Shown piece after piece: positions 1-11,342 of a stretch of 64,000 bases of DNA (positions are counted from its first letter, which is position 1; each line of letters starts with the position of its first letter). This DNA is from Simmondsia chinensis (Eukaryota > Streptophyta > Magnoliopsida > Caryophyllales > Simmondsiaceae): the NCBI GenBank assembly GCA_018398585.1, contig JAGTTD010000022.1:11323501-11387500 (forward strand), in the 5' to 3' direction. The notes under the pieces are model-generated. The model worked only from the letters and a program-made list of their open reading frames with translations, was not told the DNA's origin and did not search any database. The translations under genes and the position numbers were made by a program.

Positions 1-560
1 AATATTCGAAAAATATCCTAGCCCAAGAATGAAAACAACCTTCAATAGGAGAACTTCAAAAAGAAATAAATGAATTCAAAAAACAAAATGAATATCATTA
101 GAATAATACAATTTGAATGACTCAAATATCATTATTGGAATGAAAATTAGGATCTTTATCCAACTAAGAACCCCAAATGCCTCAAATGGAAAATAGTCAC
201 ATTCTAGATGAATCTGCATCAAATAGAAAGAATAGAATATCAAAAATAACATTCATTATAACCCTTCATATTTCAAAAGACAATAAGATTCAAGCTCTTA
301 ACTCTTTTAGATTATGGAGTTGATCTCAATTGTATACAAGAAGGACTTATTCCATTAAAATACTATTAGAAAACTATAGAAAGTCTTCACACAGCAAGTG
401 CCTTCAGAATAAAAATACAATTTAAATTATCTAATTCATATATATGCAATAATGGAATTTATTTCAAAACACTATTTATTCTGGTAAAATATCTCCAACA
501 ACAAATCATATTAAGAACTCTTTTTATAACTTCAGTATATCCATTCTCAGTCAATAAGGA
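1..560 (+). pseudogene. Viral copy 1: end of coat region and aspartic protease remnant
   Basis: The left edge matches the spacer after the coat-protein zinc knuckle of the other copies (compare 4827 and 8761). Protease-like sequence follows, with the catalytic aspartate at 310-312 but tyrosine in place of the usual Ser/Thr before glycine. Stop codons interrupt all frames. This enzyme would release viral proteins from the polyprotein; here it is dead. The assignment rests on the motif and its position just before reverse transcriptase. Confidence 0.6.
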
Positions 561-1300
561 AGGGGTTCATACAAATATTATGGGCACACAAGTAACATTA
601 CCTAATTCATAATAAAAAATAAAAAATAAAAACTCATATGATACATCTTCAAAAAGTAATAGAATTTCAAACAATTGAAAAACAACTGACATTACTGCAT
701 GCTCTGACCTTCCTAATGCTTTTTGGAAAAGAAATAAGCACATAGTCATATTACCTTATGAAAAGGATTTCAATAAAAGAAATATTCCAACCAAAGCTAG
801 ATGAATTCAAATGAACAAAGAACTATTAGAATACTATAAGAATGATATTCAAACACTTTTAAACAAAAAATTAATCCAGCTATCAAAATCTTCTTGGAGC
901 TATTCTACTTTCTACGTAAATAAACAAGCGTAACTTGAAAGAGGAGTCCTAAGGCTTATGATTATTTTAAGCCTCTCAATATGTTTTTCAATGGATTAGA
1001 TGTCCAATTCCAAATTGAAAAGATTTATTTAATATGTCATATTATGCGAATATTTTTTCAGAATTTGATCTAGAAATTGGATTTTGGCAAATTCAACTTC
1101 ATGAAAAGGATCAATATAAAACAACATTTATAGTCCCATTCGGACTTTATGAATGGAATGTGATGCCTTTTGGTCTCAAAAATTCCCATTTTGAATTCCA
1201 AAATATTACAAATGATATTTTTACTCATTAAAGAACTTTATCATCGTTTATATTGCCTATATTCATATTTTTTCAAACAACATAGATCAAATTTCTAACA
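560..1300 (+). pseudogene. Viral copy 1: reverse transcriptase remnant
   Basis: Caulimovirid-type reverse transcriptase, best preserved at 1034-1231 (65 codons: fingers/palm segment with the PFG motif). The catalytic Tyr-x-Asp-Asp box near 1248-1259 has both aspartates replaced. The frame is interrupted several times. The domain stops abruptly near 1300, shortly after the catalytic box, and runs into movement-protein sequence. The same join occurs in copies 2 and 3. Confidence 0.8.
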
Positions 1301-1800
1301 TCTAAACATTCTTTCAAAACAACCTAGAAGTAGTTCAAATACTTCTAGGACAGTGAATTCAAAGGAAGTTTTCAAACGTATTTCAAATCCCAAAGACTTT
1401 GTCAATTGGAGTATTTCAAATGAAAATTTCGAATTTATTTATCATGTAAAACCCGTTAACAGTCAATGACTATAATGATAGACTAAGAAACTCAAACTAT
1501 ACTACTTCCTTCAGACATGTGTATGCAAAAACGCATTAAGAGATTCAACCCTTTTTAGTTTTGAAGATTCTATGTTAGCTATTGTACAAACTTATTTACA
1601 CAATAGACCAATTTATTTCAATTGTTATCCAAACTTTTAAGTTAATGTTCATGATCCAACAATTTTAAACACCTTGACTTTAGATACCAATATGCCAAAT
1701 ATTTAAATAGAGCAAAACAAAGGGGGGGGGGGGGGGGGGGGGGGGGGGGGGCGTGGCTTTTCCCTTATCTATATAGAATCTATTTCATACTTTTAGAAAG
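1300..1800 (+). pseudogene. Viral copy 1: movement protein remnant
   Basis: Matches the better preserved movement-protein frame at 4065-4427, starting after the shared join. Members of this 30K family enlarge plasmodesmata for cell-to-cell virus movement. Here the core is shortened and frameshifted, and a 30-base G run (1722-1751) lies near its end. Identified by similarity to the other copies and by the typical hydrophobic core followed by a Tyr-Phe-Asn-x-Tyr-like segment. Confidence 0.6.
1722..1751 (+). repeat. Homopolymer run of 30 G
   Basis: An uninterrupted run of 30 guanines inside the movement-protein remnant of viral copy 1. The matching place in copy 3 (about 6590-6610) has mixed sequence, so the run arose after the copies diverged, or it is an assembly artefact. 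Its length makes base-calling uncertain. Confidence 0.9.
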
Positions 1801-2440
1801 CCAACTTAATCCTAAATATCTTTTATCTTCTCCTAGAGAGACCTTAGAAGTTCAAGTTGATTGAGCTAAAATAATTACTCCAAAATGTCTTAAATGACAT
1901 GAAATAACCACTCTAGATATTTGGAAAACTAAAAATCCTCAAACACCCAGAAATATTGCAAAAGGAGAAGTTCAACAAATTATATAAGAACCTAATGGTA
2001 AATTACTATAAAGTTTGGATTAGGAAAACAAACCATTATGAACAAAACAAACTATGCAGAATCTTCAAGATATTCAACTTTATCCCTATAAACCTATACC
2101 GAAGAGATTCATCAACCTACCCAAGGTAGTACTATTTCAACACAATTTAGGGGACTCTATCTAAATAGAATTCATAATCAAATTTTAAATCGAAATGATG
2201 AACAAAAACCATCATCCTCGCACATCTCGTAGTATTCTTTAACACATGAAGAAAGATCTTCCTCAAAAAGAAAGGCGTCCTATAAAACTTGAAAAAAATG
2301 ATTTGTTAAATAAAATTCTTAAAAATTTTGAATTACCTTCTTCTAGAAAAAACTTCTATTCAAACTATTATTAAGAAAGATTAAGCAAATTATAGATTAA
2401 GAAACATCTTTATTTGATGAAGCTGAAATTTATAAAAATA
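1800..2440 (+). pseudogene. Viral copy 1: linker between movement and coat proteins
   Basis: Low-complexity sequence rich in Asn, Lys, Gln and Ile codons, aligning loosely with 6720-7500 in copy 3. It corresponds to the poorly conserved polyprotein stretch between movement and coat domains. No motif is recognisable and stops are frequent. Confidence 0.45.
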
Positions 2441-3195
2441 AAATGCCACCTATTAACAAAAAAAAAAACAAAGAAGGAAGTTCTCAAAAATGGAAAAATA
2501 ATCCAACAAGAGGCTATTATCCAAGGCCCACTCCACCTGATGTACAATATGAAGAAAGATATCAATTCCAATCAAACTCATGTAACGCACAAACCTTTTA
2601 CGAATGGAACACAAATGGCAAGTTTGAATATGAGATCCTCAATACATTACACCAGATGGCAATGGCCGCTATTCCTTATGAATCCAATGATAATTCAAAT
2701 AAAATTTATGCGAAAGCTATTTGCTAGATTTTCTAGATAACTCAATACTGGTCCTAACCAAAGTTAATCAAAATGCAATAAAAAATCATACTCATATTGA
2801 AGGAATACGCGTAGATCTAGAAGATGTCAATTCTCCATATTAAGAGATTGAAGTTGAAGATGGAATGGAAACTCTTATATGGTTAATAGCATTATTCTTC
2901 GTTGGGAATCCAACTGATGAAATGGAATCAACAAAAAATTTCTTAACTAAACATAGATGTCCCTGACTTCAAGGTTTTCGTTGGTACAAGATATGTTTTA
3001 ACATATGTTATAAGCCGAAAAGACATAAATCAAATATTTTGGATAGGACGATTTATCGCCGAACTTCCAAAATTGTTTGCAACAAGAATAATGACCAAAC
3101 TACAACAGTATAGAAGTTGCCAAGCCATTGCATAAGGTCAACTATTTTCGCTTGCCAAAAGAAGCTCTAGAACTTCGCGAAGAGCAAAATTTACG
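2440..3195 (+). pseudogene. Viral copy 1: coat protein remnant
   Basis: Open from about 2443 to 2727 (94 codons), then broken. It aligns with the better coat frame at 7555-7968, including the segment around 'TLHQMAMA' and the conserved region that follows. The zinc knuckle and protease expected downstream are missing: coat sequence passes directly into reverse transcriptase near 3200, a second deletion join private to this boundary. Confidence 0.65.
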
Positions 3196-3895
3196 AAATA
3201 GTGTCAAAAAACTCATATTCAACATCTTCAAAAAGCAATAGAATTTCAAAGAATTGAAGAACAACTCACATTACCTCATATTCAGGAAATAAAATAACCA
3301 ATGAAGACCTTCCTAATGCTTTTTGAGAAAGAAAGAAGCACATAGTCATAGTACCTTATGAAAAGGATTTCAGTGAAAGAAATATTCCAACTCAAGCCGG
3401 ACCAATCAAATGAACAAGGAATTATTAGAATAATGTAAAAAAAAAAAAAATTCAAACACTTTTAAACAAAGAATTAATCCATCCTTCAAAATCTCCTTGA
3501 AGCTGTTCTGCCTTCTATGTAAATGAACAAGCGGAACTTGAAAGAGGAGTCCCAAGGCTTGTGATTATTTATAAACGTCTCAATAAAGTCCTTCAGTGGA
3601 TCCATTATCGTATTCCATATGAAAAAGATTTACTTAATAAATTATATGATGCAAATATCTTTTCAAAATTTGATCTAATAAGTGGCTACTATCAAATTCA
3701 AATTCACGAAAAGGATTGATATAAACAACAATTATCGTTCTACTCAGACATTATGAATGGAACTTAAGGCCTTTTGATCTCAAAAATGCCTCTTCTAAAT
3801 TCCAAAACATTACGAATGATATTTTTACTCAGTACACAAACTTTATCATCATTTATATTAATGATATTCTTGTTTTTGCAAACAACATAGATCAA
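3195..3895 (+). pseudogene. Viral copy 2: reverse transcriptase remnant
   Basis: Second reverse transcriptase, beginning abruptly after coat sequence. Fingers and palm segments can be followed through frameshifts. The catalytic box at about 3853-3864 reads Tyr-Ile-Asn-Asp, so the first catalytic aspartate is lost. The domain ends at the same point as copies 1 and 3 and continues into movement-protein sequence. Confidence 0.75.
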
Positions 3896-4395
3896 CATCT
3901 AGACATTCCTTCAAAACAACCTAGAAGTAGTCCAAATACTTCTAGGATAGTAAATTCAAAGGAAGCTTTAAAAAAAATTTCAAATCCCAAAGACTTTGCC
4001 AATTGGAAATATTTCGAATGAAAATTTTGAATAAATTTATCAAATAGGTAATTTTGATTTCAAAATGCCTTTCTCATGTAAAACCCATGAACAGTTAATG
4101 ACTATAAACCAAGAAAATCAAACTGTACAACTTCTCTACGACTTGTGCGTTCAAAAACATATTTCAAAAGGCTTTCTTTACATACATTATGGTTTGGTTC
4201 AAGTCACAATTAAACTATTGTCAAGAATTGCTCATGATCAACCGATTATGTTAGCCTTAAAAGATTTTACCTTTTTGAAATTTGAGGATTCTTTGTTAGC
4301 TATTGTACAAACTAATTTACACAAAGAACTAATTTATTTCAATTGGTATCAAAACTTTAAGTTGAGGTACATGATCCAACAATTATTTGAAATAG
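3895..4395 (+). pseudogene. Viral copy 2: movement protein, longest surviving frame
   Basis: The frame at 4065-4427 (120 codons) covers most of a 30K-type movement protein core: a hydrophobic strand segment, a Leu-rich central motif, and the Phe-Glu-Asp-Ser / Tyr-Phe-Asn region typical of caulimovirid movement proteins. The amino-terminal part (3895-4065) is frameshifted. Near 4390 the sequence jumps to the coat-protein tail, leaving out the linker and most of the coat protein. Confidence 0.7.
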
Positions 4396-4830
4396 TCATA
4401 AAAAATCACAAACAAGAAGGGAATTAGGGTCTTATTGTAGTCAATATGGTATTCAAGATTACAAACCGCCTTCTAAAAGACCTAGTAAACAATATTATAA
4501 AAAATAAAAATATGTAAAAAGAAAACTGAATCAAACTCCAATATCCTATAAATGTAAGAGACCAGGACAGTATCAAAAAGATTGTAATTTAAAGCAAAAA
4601 ATAAACAACATTCAAGATGGAGAACTCAAAAGACAAATGAAGAATTTATTAGTTTCTGAATCAAAAAGTGAAAATATTGTATTCAATATTAAAGAATCAT
4701 CATCCTCACCAAGCCATGATTTATGTCCTTGTAAATATAAGAAAAAAATAATTATTAAAATTAAAAGAAATAATATTTATAAAAAAAAAAGAACTAATTG
4801 CACCAAGATCAACCTTCACTCTTGAACAAA
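4395..4830 (+). pseudogene. Viral copy 2: coat tail with degenerate zinc knuckle
   Basis: Aligns with 8180-8760. The CCHC knuckle at 4544-4585 has lost its first cysteine (Ser) and its histidine (Gln). In pararetroviruses this knuckle binds nucleic acid during packaging. A lysine-rich stretch and acidic serine stretch follow, as in the other copy. The open frame at 4637-4825 belongs here. Confidence 0.65.
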
Positions 4831-5550
4831 TATTTCAAAAATATCCTAGCTCAAATATAATTTAAAAAGTTTCAATAGGAGAATTTGAAAAAGAAGTACA
4901 TGAATTAAAATACAAGTTAAACAGTTACAAAATGAAACATTATTACAACAATAAGAGGACTATGAATTAGAAACTAAAATATCATAATTGGAATCAAAAT
5001 TAGGATCTTTATTCGAGAAAAAACCCCAAATGCCCATGTTGGATAGTAGCAAATTCACTGCACCAAATGAAAAATATCTCCAAATAGTAAAAAGAATAGA
5101 CAATTGAAAATAGTATATCTAAACCTTCATATTTCAAAATCTATAAGATTCAAACTCTAGCTCTTTTAAATTTTAGAACTGACCTTAATTGTATTCAAGA
5201 AAACTTATTCTATCAAAATACTATGAGAAAACTATAGAAAGTCTTTACACAACAAGTGGCTCTGGAATGAAAATACAATATAAATTATCTAATTCATATA
5301 TATGTAATAATAGAATTTGTTTCAAAATACCATTTATTCTAGTAAAAGATCTCCAGTAACAAATCATATGAGGAACTCTCTTTATAACTTAAATATATCC
5401 ATTCTCCGTCAAAAATAAAGAAGTTCATACAAATATTATGAGCACACCATTAATATTTCAATTTGTTATCCCCACGTTGCAAAGAGAATTGCACCTCCAT
5501 TGATTAAATAAATAAATCTAATTCATAATTTTAAAAAAAAATTATACTCA
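4830..5550 (+). pseudogene. Viral copy 2/3: aspartic protease remnant
   Basis: Aligns with 1-560. The catalytic triplet near 5170-5180 is altered at all three positions, so the enzyme is dead. Its place between the knuckle and the next reverse transcriptase matches the expected polyprotein order. Confidence 0.55.
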
Positions 5551-6135
5551 ACATCTTCAAAAAAGAAATGGAACTCCAAAGAATTGAAAAGCAATTAACA
5601 TTACCTCATATTCTAGAAAAGATTCACAGTTTAACAAATAAAATAACCAATAAAGTATATTCTGACCTTCCTAATGCTTTTTGGGAAAGAAATAAGCATA
5701 TAGTCACACTACCTTATGAAAAGGAATTCAATAAGGAAATATTCCAACTAAAGCTTGACCAATTCAAATGAACAAGGAATTACTAGAATACTGTAAGAAT
5801 GAAATTCAAACACTTTAAACAAAAAATTAATTCGGCCATCAAAATTTCCTTAGAGCTATTCTGCCTTCTTTGTAAATAAACAAGCTGAACTCGATATTGT
5901 AGTCCCAACGCTGGTGATTAATTATAAGCCTCTCAATAAAGTTCTTCAGTGGTTTCTAATAAATTCAAATTCATGAAAAAGATTGTATATTTTCGTCTCA
6001 AAAATGCCCATTCTGAATTCCAAAATATTACAAATGATATTTTTACTCAATAGACAGACTTTATCATCGTTTATATTGATGATATTTTTATTTTTTTTTA
6101 GACAATATAGATTAATATTTTAAACATCTAAACAT
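5550..6135 (+). pseudogene. Viral copy 3: reverse transcriptase remnant
   Basis: Starts with an open stretch at 5568-5771 (67 codons) matching the connector before reverse transcriptase. An internal deletion near 5960 removes part of the palm. The catalytic Tyr-Ile-Asp-Asp box is intact at 6072-6083, unlike the other copies, but the domain is truncated at the shared join (about 6130) and frameshifted. Confidence 0.75.
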
Positions 6136-6720
6136 TCTTACAAAACAAACTTGAAGCAGATCAAATACTTCTAAGATAGTGAATTCAAAGGAAGTTTCAA
6201 AAAGCATTTCAAATTCCAAAGACTTTGTCAATTGGAGTTATTTCTAATGAAAATTTTTTAGCAATTTATAAAATAGGTAGTTTTGATATCAAAATGACTT
6301 TCTCATGTGTGTTCAAAAGCATAGTTCAAAAGGTTTTCTTTACATACATTATGGTTTAGTTCAAGTTGCAATTAAACCATTATCAAGAATTGGTCTTGAT
6401 CAACCTACTACGTTAGCTTTAAGAGATAAACTTTTTTAAAATTTGAAGATTCTATGTTAGCTATTGTACAAATTAATTTACACAATGGACTATTTTATTT
6501 CAATTGTTATCCAAACTTTTCAATTGATCTTCATGATCCAACAAATTTAAACACCTCAACTTTGGATATCAATATGCCAAAATATTAAAATAGAGGAAAA
6601 TAGGAGCTATGCCCTTATTTGTATAATCTATTTCAAACATTTAGGAAGCCAACTTAATCCTAAATGTCTTAAACAATCTCCTCTTGGAGAGACCTAACTA
6701 TTGGAATTCAAAATAAATTT
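6135..6720 (+). pseudogene. Viral copy 3: movement protein remnant
   Basis: Follows the reverse-transcriptase truncation at the same join as copies 1 and 2. Carries the movement-protein core at about 6300-6570 with several frameshifts. Sequence after 6570 preserves the segment replaced by the G run in copy 1. Confidence 0.6.
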
Positions 6721-7510
6721 TTGAGTAATGATTTTGAATCAAAACATAAAAAGGCTAAACCCGAAAACCTATTTCAGGACATACAATAAAGAAAAATTCA
6801 ACAAATAAGATAAATATATTATGAAGAATTAAATGGATTAAAATTAAATATTCCTTTCTTTACATGGTTTTCAATTACACCTCATGACATCGAATTCCAA
6901 ACCCTTTCACCCAAATGTTAAGACAACTCCAACAATCAAATGGCTTACAACAGATGCACAAATTATCCAATTTGTCCATGCTACTACAAAGAATTTAATA
7001 TTAAAGGTTAAAATCAAGACCTTCTTGCTACTTCTTTACGCAGGAGTTGAGATGATAGTGAGTCATCAACACGTACAATAAAAGACATAAGCATAATTTA
7101 TGAACAAAAAAATTTTCAAGCTTTAAGTCTTAGAACAATTTCAAAAGTTGAATACAATTCATAATCAAATATTAAAAATAAATGATGAACAAAAACAATC
7201 ATCCTCGCAGATCCCGCTATATTCTATAACACATAAGGAAAGATCTTAAAAATCTCAAGTAAAACCATTTTTAAGCAGAATACAACAATCCTTACTCCAG
7301 TTGTTCAATCTTCATCAAAAAGAAAGACATCAAATAAAACTCCAACAATATGATTTGTTAAATAAAATTGATAAATATTAGAAATACTTTCTTCTACACA
7401 AAAACTTTTTATTCAAACTATTACTAAAAAAGATGAAACAATTACAGATGAAGAAACAATTACATTTGATGAAGTTGAAATTCAAAACATAGAAGAACAA
7501 TTTCATGGAA
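6720..7510 (+). pseudogene. Viral copy 3: linker between movement and coat proteins
   Basis: Poorly conserved polyprotein region, aligning with 1800-2440. The open stretch 6884-7081 (65 codons) lies here; no motif is recognised. Acidic, Glu/Thr-rich codons just before 7500 lead into the coat domain. Confidence 0.4.
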
Positions 7511-8200
7511 AAATAATCCCACAAGAGCCTATTATCCAAGGCCTACTGCATCTGATGTACAACATGAAGAAAGACATCAAATTGCTATCAAACTTAGCAC
7601 AAATCTTTTGTGAATGGATCATAGATGGCAAATTTGAATATGTAATTCTCAACACGTTACACCGTATGGCAATGGCCCCAAGTGCCTATGAATCCAATAA
7701 TCATTCAGATAAAATTTGTGCAAAAGCTATTATTGCTGGATTTTCTATACAGCTCAAATACTGGTGGACTAATATCCTAACCAAAGTTGAAACGAGTGCA
7801 ATAATCAATCATACTCCTATTGAACGAATATGTATAGATCCAGAAGATGCTAATTCTCTATGTTCAGAAATTGAAATAGAAGACGCAATGAAAACTCTTG
7901 TATGGTCAGTAGCATTATTCTTCAATGGAAATCCAACTGAAGAAATTGAATCAACTAAAATTTCTTAACAAAATTTGATGTCCCTCACTTCAAGATTTTC
8001 ATTGTTACAAAGATGTGCTTTTCACATATGTTTTAAGACAAAAAGATGGAAATCAAACATTTTGGAAAGAACGATTTGTCACTTGACTTCCAAAATTATT
8101 AGCAACAACAATAATGACCAAACAACAGCAGCATAGTAGTAGCTTGACCATTCCGTGGCAAACCATTACGTACGGTGTTAACGAAATAGTCTCAACTAAT
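7510..8200 (+). pseudogene. Viral copy 3: coat protein, longest surviving frame
   Basis: The frame at 7555-7968 (137 codons) holds the conserved caulimovirid capsid core, with a Gly-Phe-x-x-Gln-Leu-Lys-x-Trp-Trp motif near 7738-7770. Frameshifted coat sequence continues to about 8200. This protein would form the capsid; it is broken here and lacks a complete amino-terminal part. Confidence 0.7.
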
Positions 8201-8820
8201 CACAAACAAGAAGAGAGTTAGGGTCTTTTACAGTCAATATGGTATTCACGATTTCAAAACCCTTCTAAAAGACATAATAAGCAGTATTTTCCATGCAATT
8301 ATAGAAAGTTGAGAAAATATAAGTACAAATAACCACCACCCCCTCAATCTTATGAGAAACAAAAATCTGTAAAAAGAAAACTTAATCAAACTCTAATATG
8401 CTACAAATGTAAGAGACCAGGACATTATCAAAAAAATTGCAAACTAAAGCAAAAAATAAACAACACTCAAGATGAAGAATTCAAACACAAATGAAAATTT
8501 TATTTTCTGAATCAAAAAGTGAAGATATTGTATTCAATATTCAAGACTTATCAACATCATCATCTTCTCAAAGCCATGATTTATGTCCATGTAAATACAT
8601 CACAATAAATGTATTAACAAAGTCAAAAAAACAGAAGCTCTACTTGATTTTGTAGTGAAAATTGATGATCAAAATTTAAAAAAAGAATGTTTACTAAAAT
8701 TAAAAGAAATAACATTCAAAGAACAGGAACTAATTGCACTCAAATCAACCTTCACTCTTGAACAAATATTCAAAAAATATCCACTTCAACAGGAGAACTT
8801 CAGAAAGAAGTAAATGAATT
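8200..8820 (+). pseudogene. Viral copy 3: coat tail with intact CCHC zinc knuckle
   Basis: A complete C-x2-C-x4-H-x4-C knuckle lies at 8399-8440, flanked by basic residues and followed by an acidic Ser-rich stretch. It is the only intact knuckle among the viral copies. Stops and frameshifts lie on both sides. Near 8820 the sequence jumps to the end of RNase H, so protease, reverse transcriptase and most of RNase H are missing. Confidence 0.7.
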
Positions 8821-9085
8821 TTAAAAAAAATTACAAAATGAAATATTATTACAAAAAATTATAAAAAGATGTAAAAATTTTGGTTTCAAAACAAATATTT
8901 GCCAGATGGCAAGCATTGTTATCGGTCTTTTATTTTGAAATTGATTTTATTAAAGGTTAAGATAATTCACTTCCAGATTTTTCTAACAAGAGAATTTCTT
9001 CAAGAACACGATTCATCGATTTCAGAACAATATCGAAGGATAATGGAAAAGGGTTTCGGTCCTCAGAAAAATATGCAATTACTTT
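8820..9085 (+). pseudogene. Viral copy 3: carboxyl end of RNase H
   Basis: Matches 12710-12920 in copy 4 and has the typical end of a retroelement RNase H, with a terminal Asp in a Gly-x-Asp-Asn-Ser-like motif near 8960. The frame at 8899-9087 covers most of it. Only the last part of the domain remains. Confidence 0.55.
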
Positions 9086-9614
9086 GAGGACCCATTCAAC
9101 ATGCCCTGAATCAAAATTCAAAAACAAAAACCTTTCTCAATCTTTACTGAAGATTTTCCTTCAGTATCCTATTCAACAACAACATCAAGATCTCCAAATC
9201 CTCTTTCAATACGGCCTCCTTCCTCTCCTCAATCACTCAACCAAAGATTCCAGAACAATTTACCTCCGCAATCAACCCAGTATTTTCCAAAATCTCTTTT
9301 AGAACATATTTTTCTTACTAAACAAAGAAAACCTCTTCCAGTAACTATGCTAAAATTTTAGTATATTCAACATTTGCCAAAAAAATTTCATGCTTTCCCG
9401 AAGAAATTCAAAGAACTCAATGGTTTCTTGAATTCACATTGGTGGATACAGAATCAACCCAAATAAAACACAAAAGAGAAGACAAGAATGGGTAGATTCT
9501 TTACTGAACTTGCAAAATTTTAGATATCTGGCATATCAAAGATTAAAATAGGATATAAAATCATAAAATTGAAATGGAAAAAACCTTAAATTCTTCTTGT
9601 ATATATAGAGGATC
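9085..9614 (+). other. Viral downstream sequence, unassigned
   Basis: Follows RNase H. An open stretch at 9084-9302 (72 codons, Gln/Leu/Pro-rich) has no motif I recognise. It may be the end of the viral polyprotein or the viral intergenic region. The copy-4 counterpart (12920-13450) resembles it only in part. Confidence 0.35.
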
Positions 9615-9619
9615 TAATT

Positions 9620-11337
9620 TGTAACACCCCGAATTCTCTAAAATTGAGGGTTACACACCGTAGGCACATTTAGAACCTACAAGGCTTTTTAAACTCAACT
9701 AAAGTAATAAAATTTTTAGTCTTGATTGAAGTATCATGAAATTTTCTATATATGATAACTTACATCACAACTAGTATAGTCTAAACAAAAGAAACAACAT
9801 ATATTCTTGTACAAAAGAAAGGGAAACTATGTCTCTTTTAGTACAAAATTCCTAAAATTTGTGTAAGTCTATCTAGCGCCCCATGGTCCATCTTTAAGTA
9901 GTATCTTGAGCATTTAAAAAAAGCACAAAACGAGGGAGCTAAAAGCCTAATAAGCAAATCATTATTAACCATAAAACCAATTTAATCATAGTAATACAAA
10001 AATTCATTTTATCTTTCTGTACAAATAATTTCTCAATCAAATGCTTTAAAAAGAAGGGTAGCCATCTAATTTGAGTCGGTTGACTTTCACACCACATACA
10101 TGGCCCAATAATTGTTCCAGAACATTTAAAACTACTGTGCGCAGCAACACCTCCCCTAACACTTAAGTTAGGTTATCAATCTCTCCACCTATGTATGCAA
10201 CATGTACCAGTCCAAAAACAGCTCTTAACACACTATGGTTATTTTTCATATGCTTTCAAAGTCAACAGATATAAAACTCGTCATTTTCAACATTCTTTCA
10301 AAATTTCAAGTAACATACTTTCAAAACTCATAGAATTTTGTCTAAACCAACATCTTTCAACATCAAAAAGTCTATTTTACGAAATTAGTGAAAGTTCATA
10401 CAAAATTGATTTTAGGTTACATCAAGTAGGTCATTTGCGTAATTTTATCAAAACAAAGCTTAAAACTCATTTTTATCTAGCACTAATTCAATATCTTGCC
10501 CCAGCAAAGTTTTTCTTTAAATCCGATGCATATACCATTTTTGCACTCTAAACACATTCGTATATGAATCGAAAGCTTACTTCATCAAGGACTTTCATAA
10601 AAAATGACAATTTTAATCATATTATAAGCAAACTAACTACTCCAATAGAATTTTGAATAAATACAATAGATGCAAAAGCAAAGCTTAATTATAAGAGATT
10701 TATGATAATTTACTTACCTTGTTGCTATTACTTTTTGTGGAGATGTTTCCACACACCCAAATACTTCTGATTTTTTTTTCTTATGAATTTTTTTGTTTGG
10801 AACTGGTTTGAACTAGTCAAACTTCACCCCGTATTTATACTTGAGGATTCTTCAAACCTAAGGAAATTTATTGGAAGGGGAAGAAAGTTTAGGCTGGTGG
10901 ATTTTATACCATCTCATGCTTGTTGGCTGCCACCCTTTGTCGGTGGTTGACACTTCCTACTTAGTTGTTTCCACCTCTTGCCTCGGTTGCCACCTTGTTC
11001 TTTGTTTTCATGCATCAGATGCCACCTCGTGGTTATGGAGCCACCTCCTGCTAATTCACTAGCTTCGGGTGCCACATTATGCTTAAAAGTGCCACCTCGA
11101 GCTGATTGACCTGCTTCAAGTGCCATCTCGTGCTGATCCACCTGCTTCGAACGCCACCTCTTGCTTAAAATGCCACCTTGTGCTTTTTTGTGAAGACTAG
11201 TATTATTCCTCTATGTTTTGTTACTTACTTTTAAGGTATTTACGTAATTGAATTGACCTAAAGCACTAACAGATAATTAAAATAGTAAAGATAAGTATAA
11301 ACACTAAAAGATTTAAATCTAAAATTAATACTAATCA
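9620..11337 (-). mobile_element. Solo LTR of a long-LTR Ty3/Gypsy-type element
   Basis: About 1.72 kb starting TGTAACACCCCG and ending CTAATCA, so in minus orientation it runs TG...CA. It is flanked by near-matching 5-bp duplications, TAATT at 9615-9619 and TAATC at 11338-11342. A minus-strand TATA box is visible as GTATTTATAC at 10831-10840. The terminus and the AGCTAAAAGCC segment near 9940 are like those of long plant Gypsy LTRs. No internal region or partner LTR is present, which points to LTR-LTR recombination after insertion into the viral array. The frame at 10195-10551 inside it is probably chance. Confidence 0.6.
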
Positions 11338-11342
11338 TAATC

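Noticed and set aside
9620..11337. A protein-coding gene at 10195-10551 (118 codons)
   Set aside because: It lies inside a solo LTR, has no domain, and has the composition of the surrounding AT-rich DNA.
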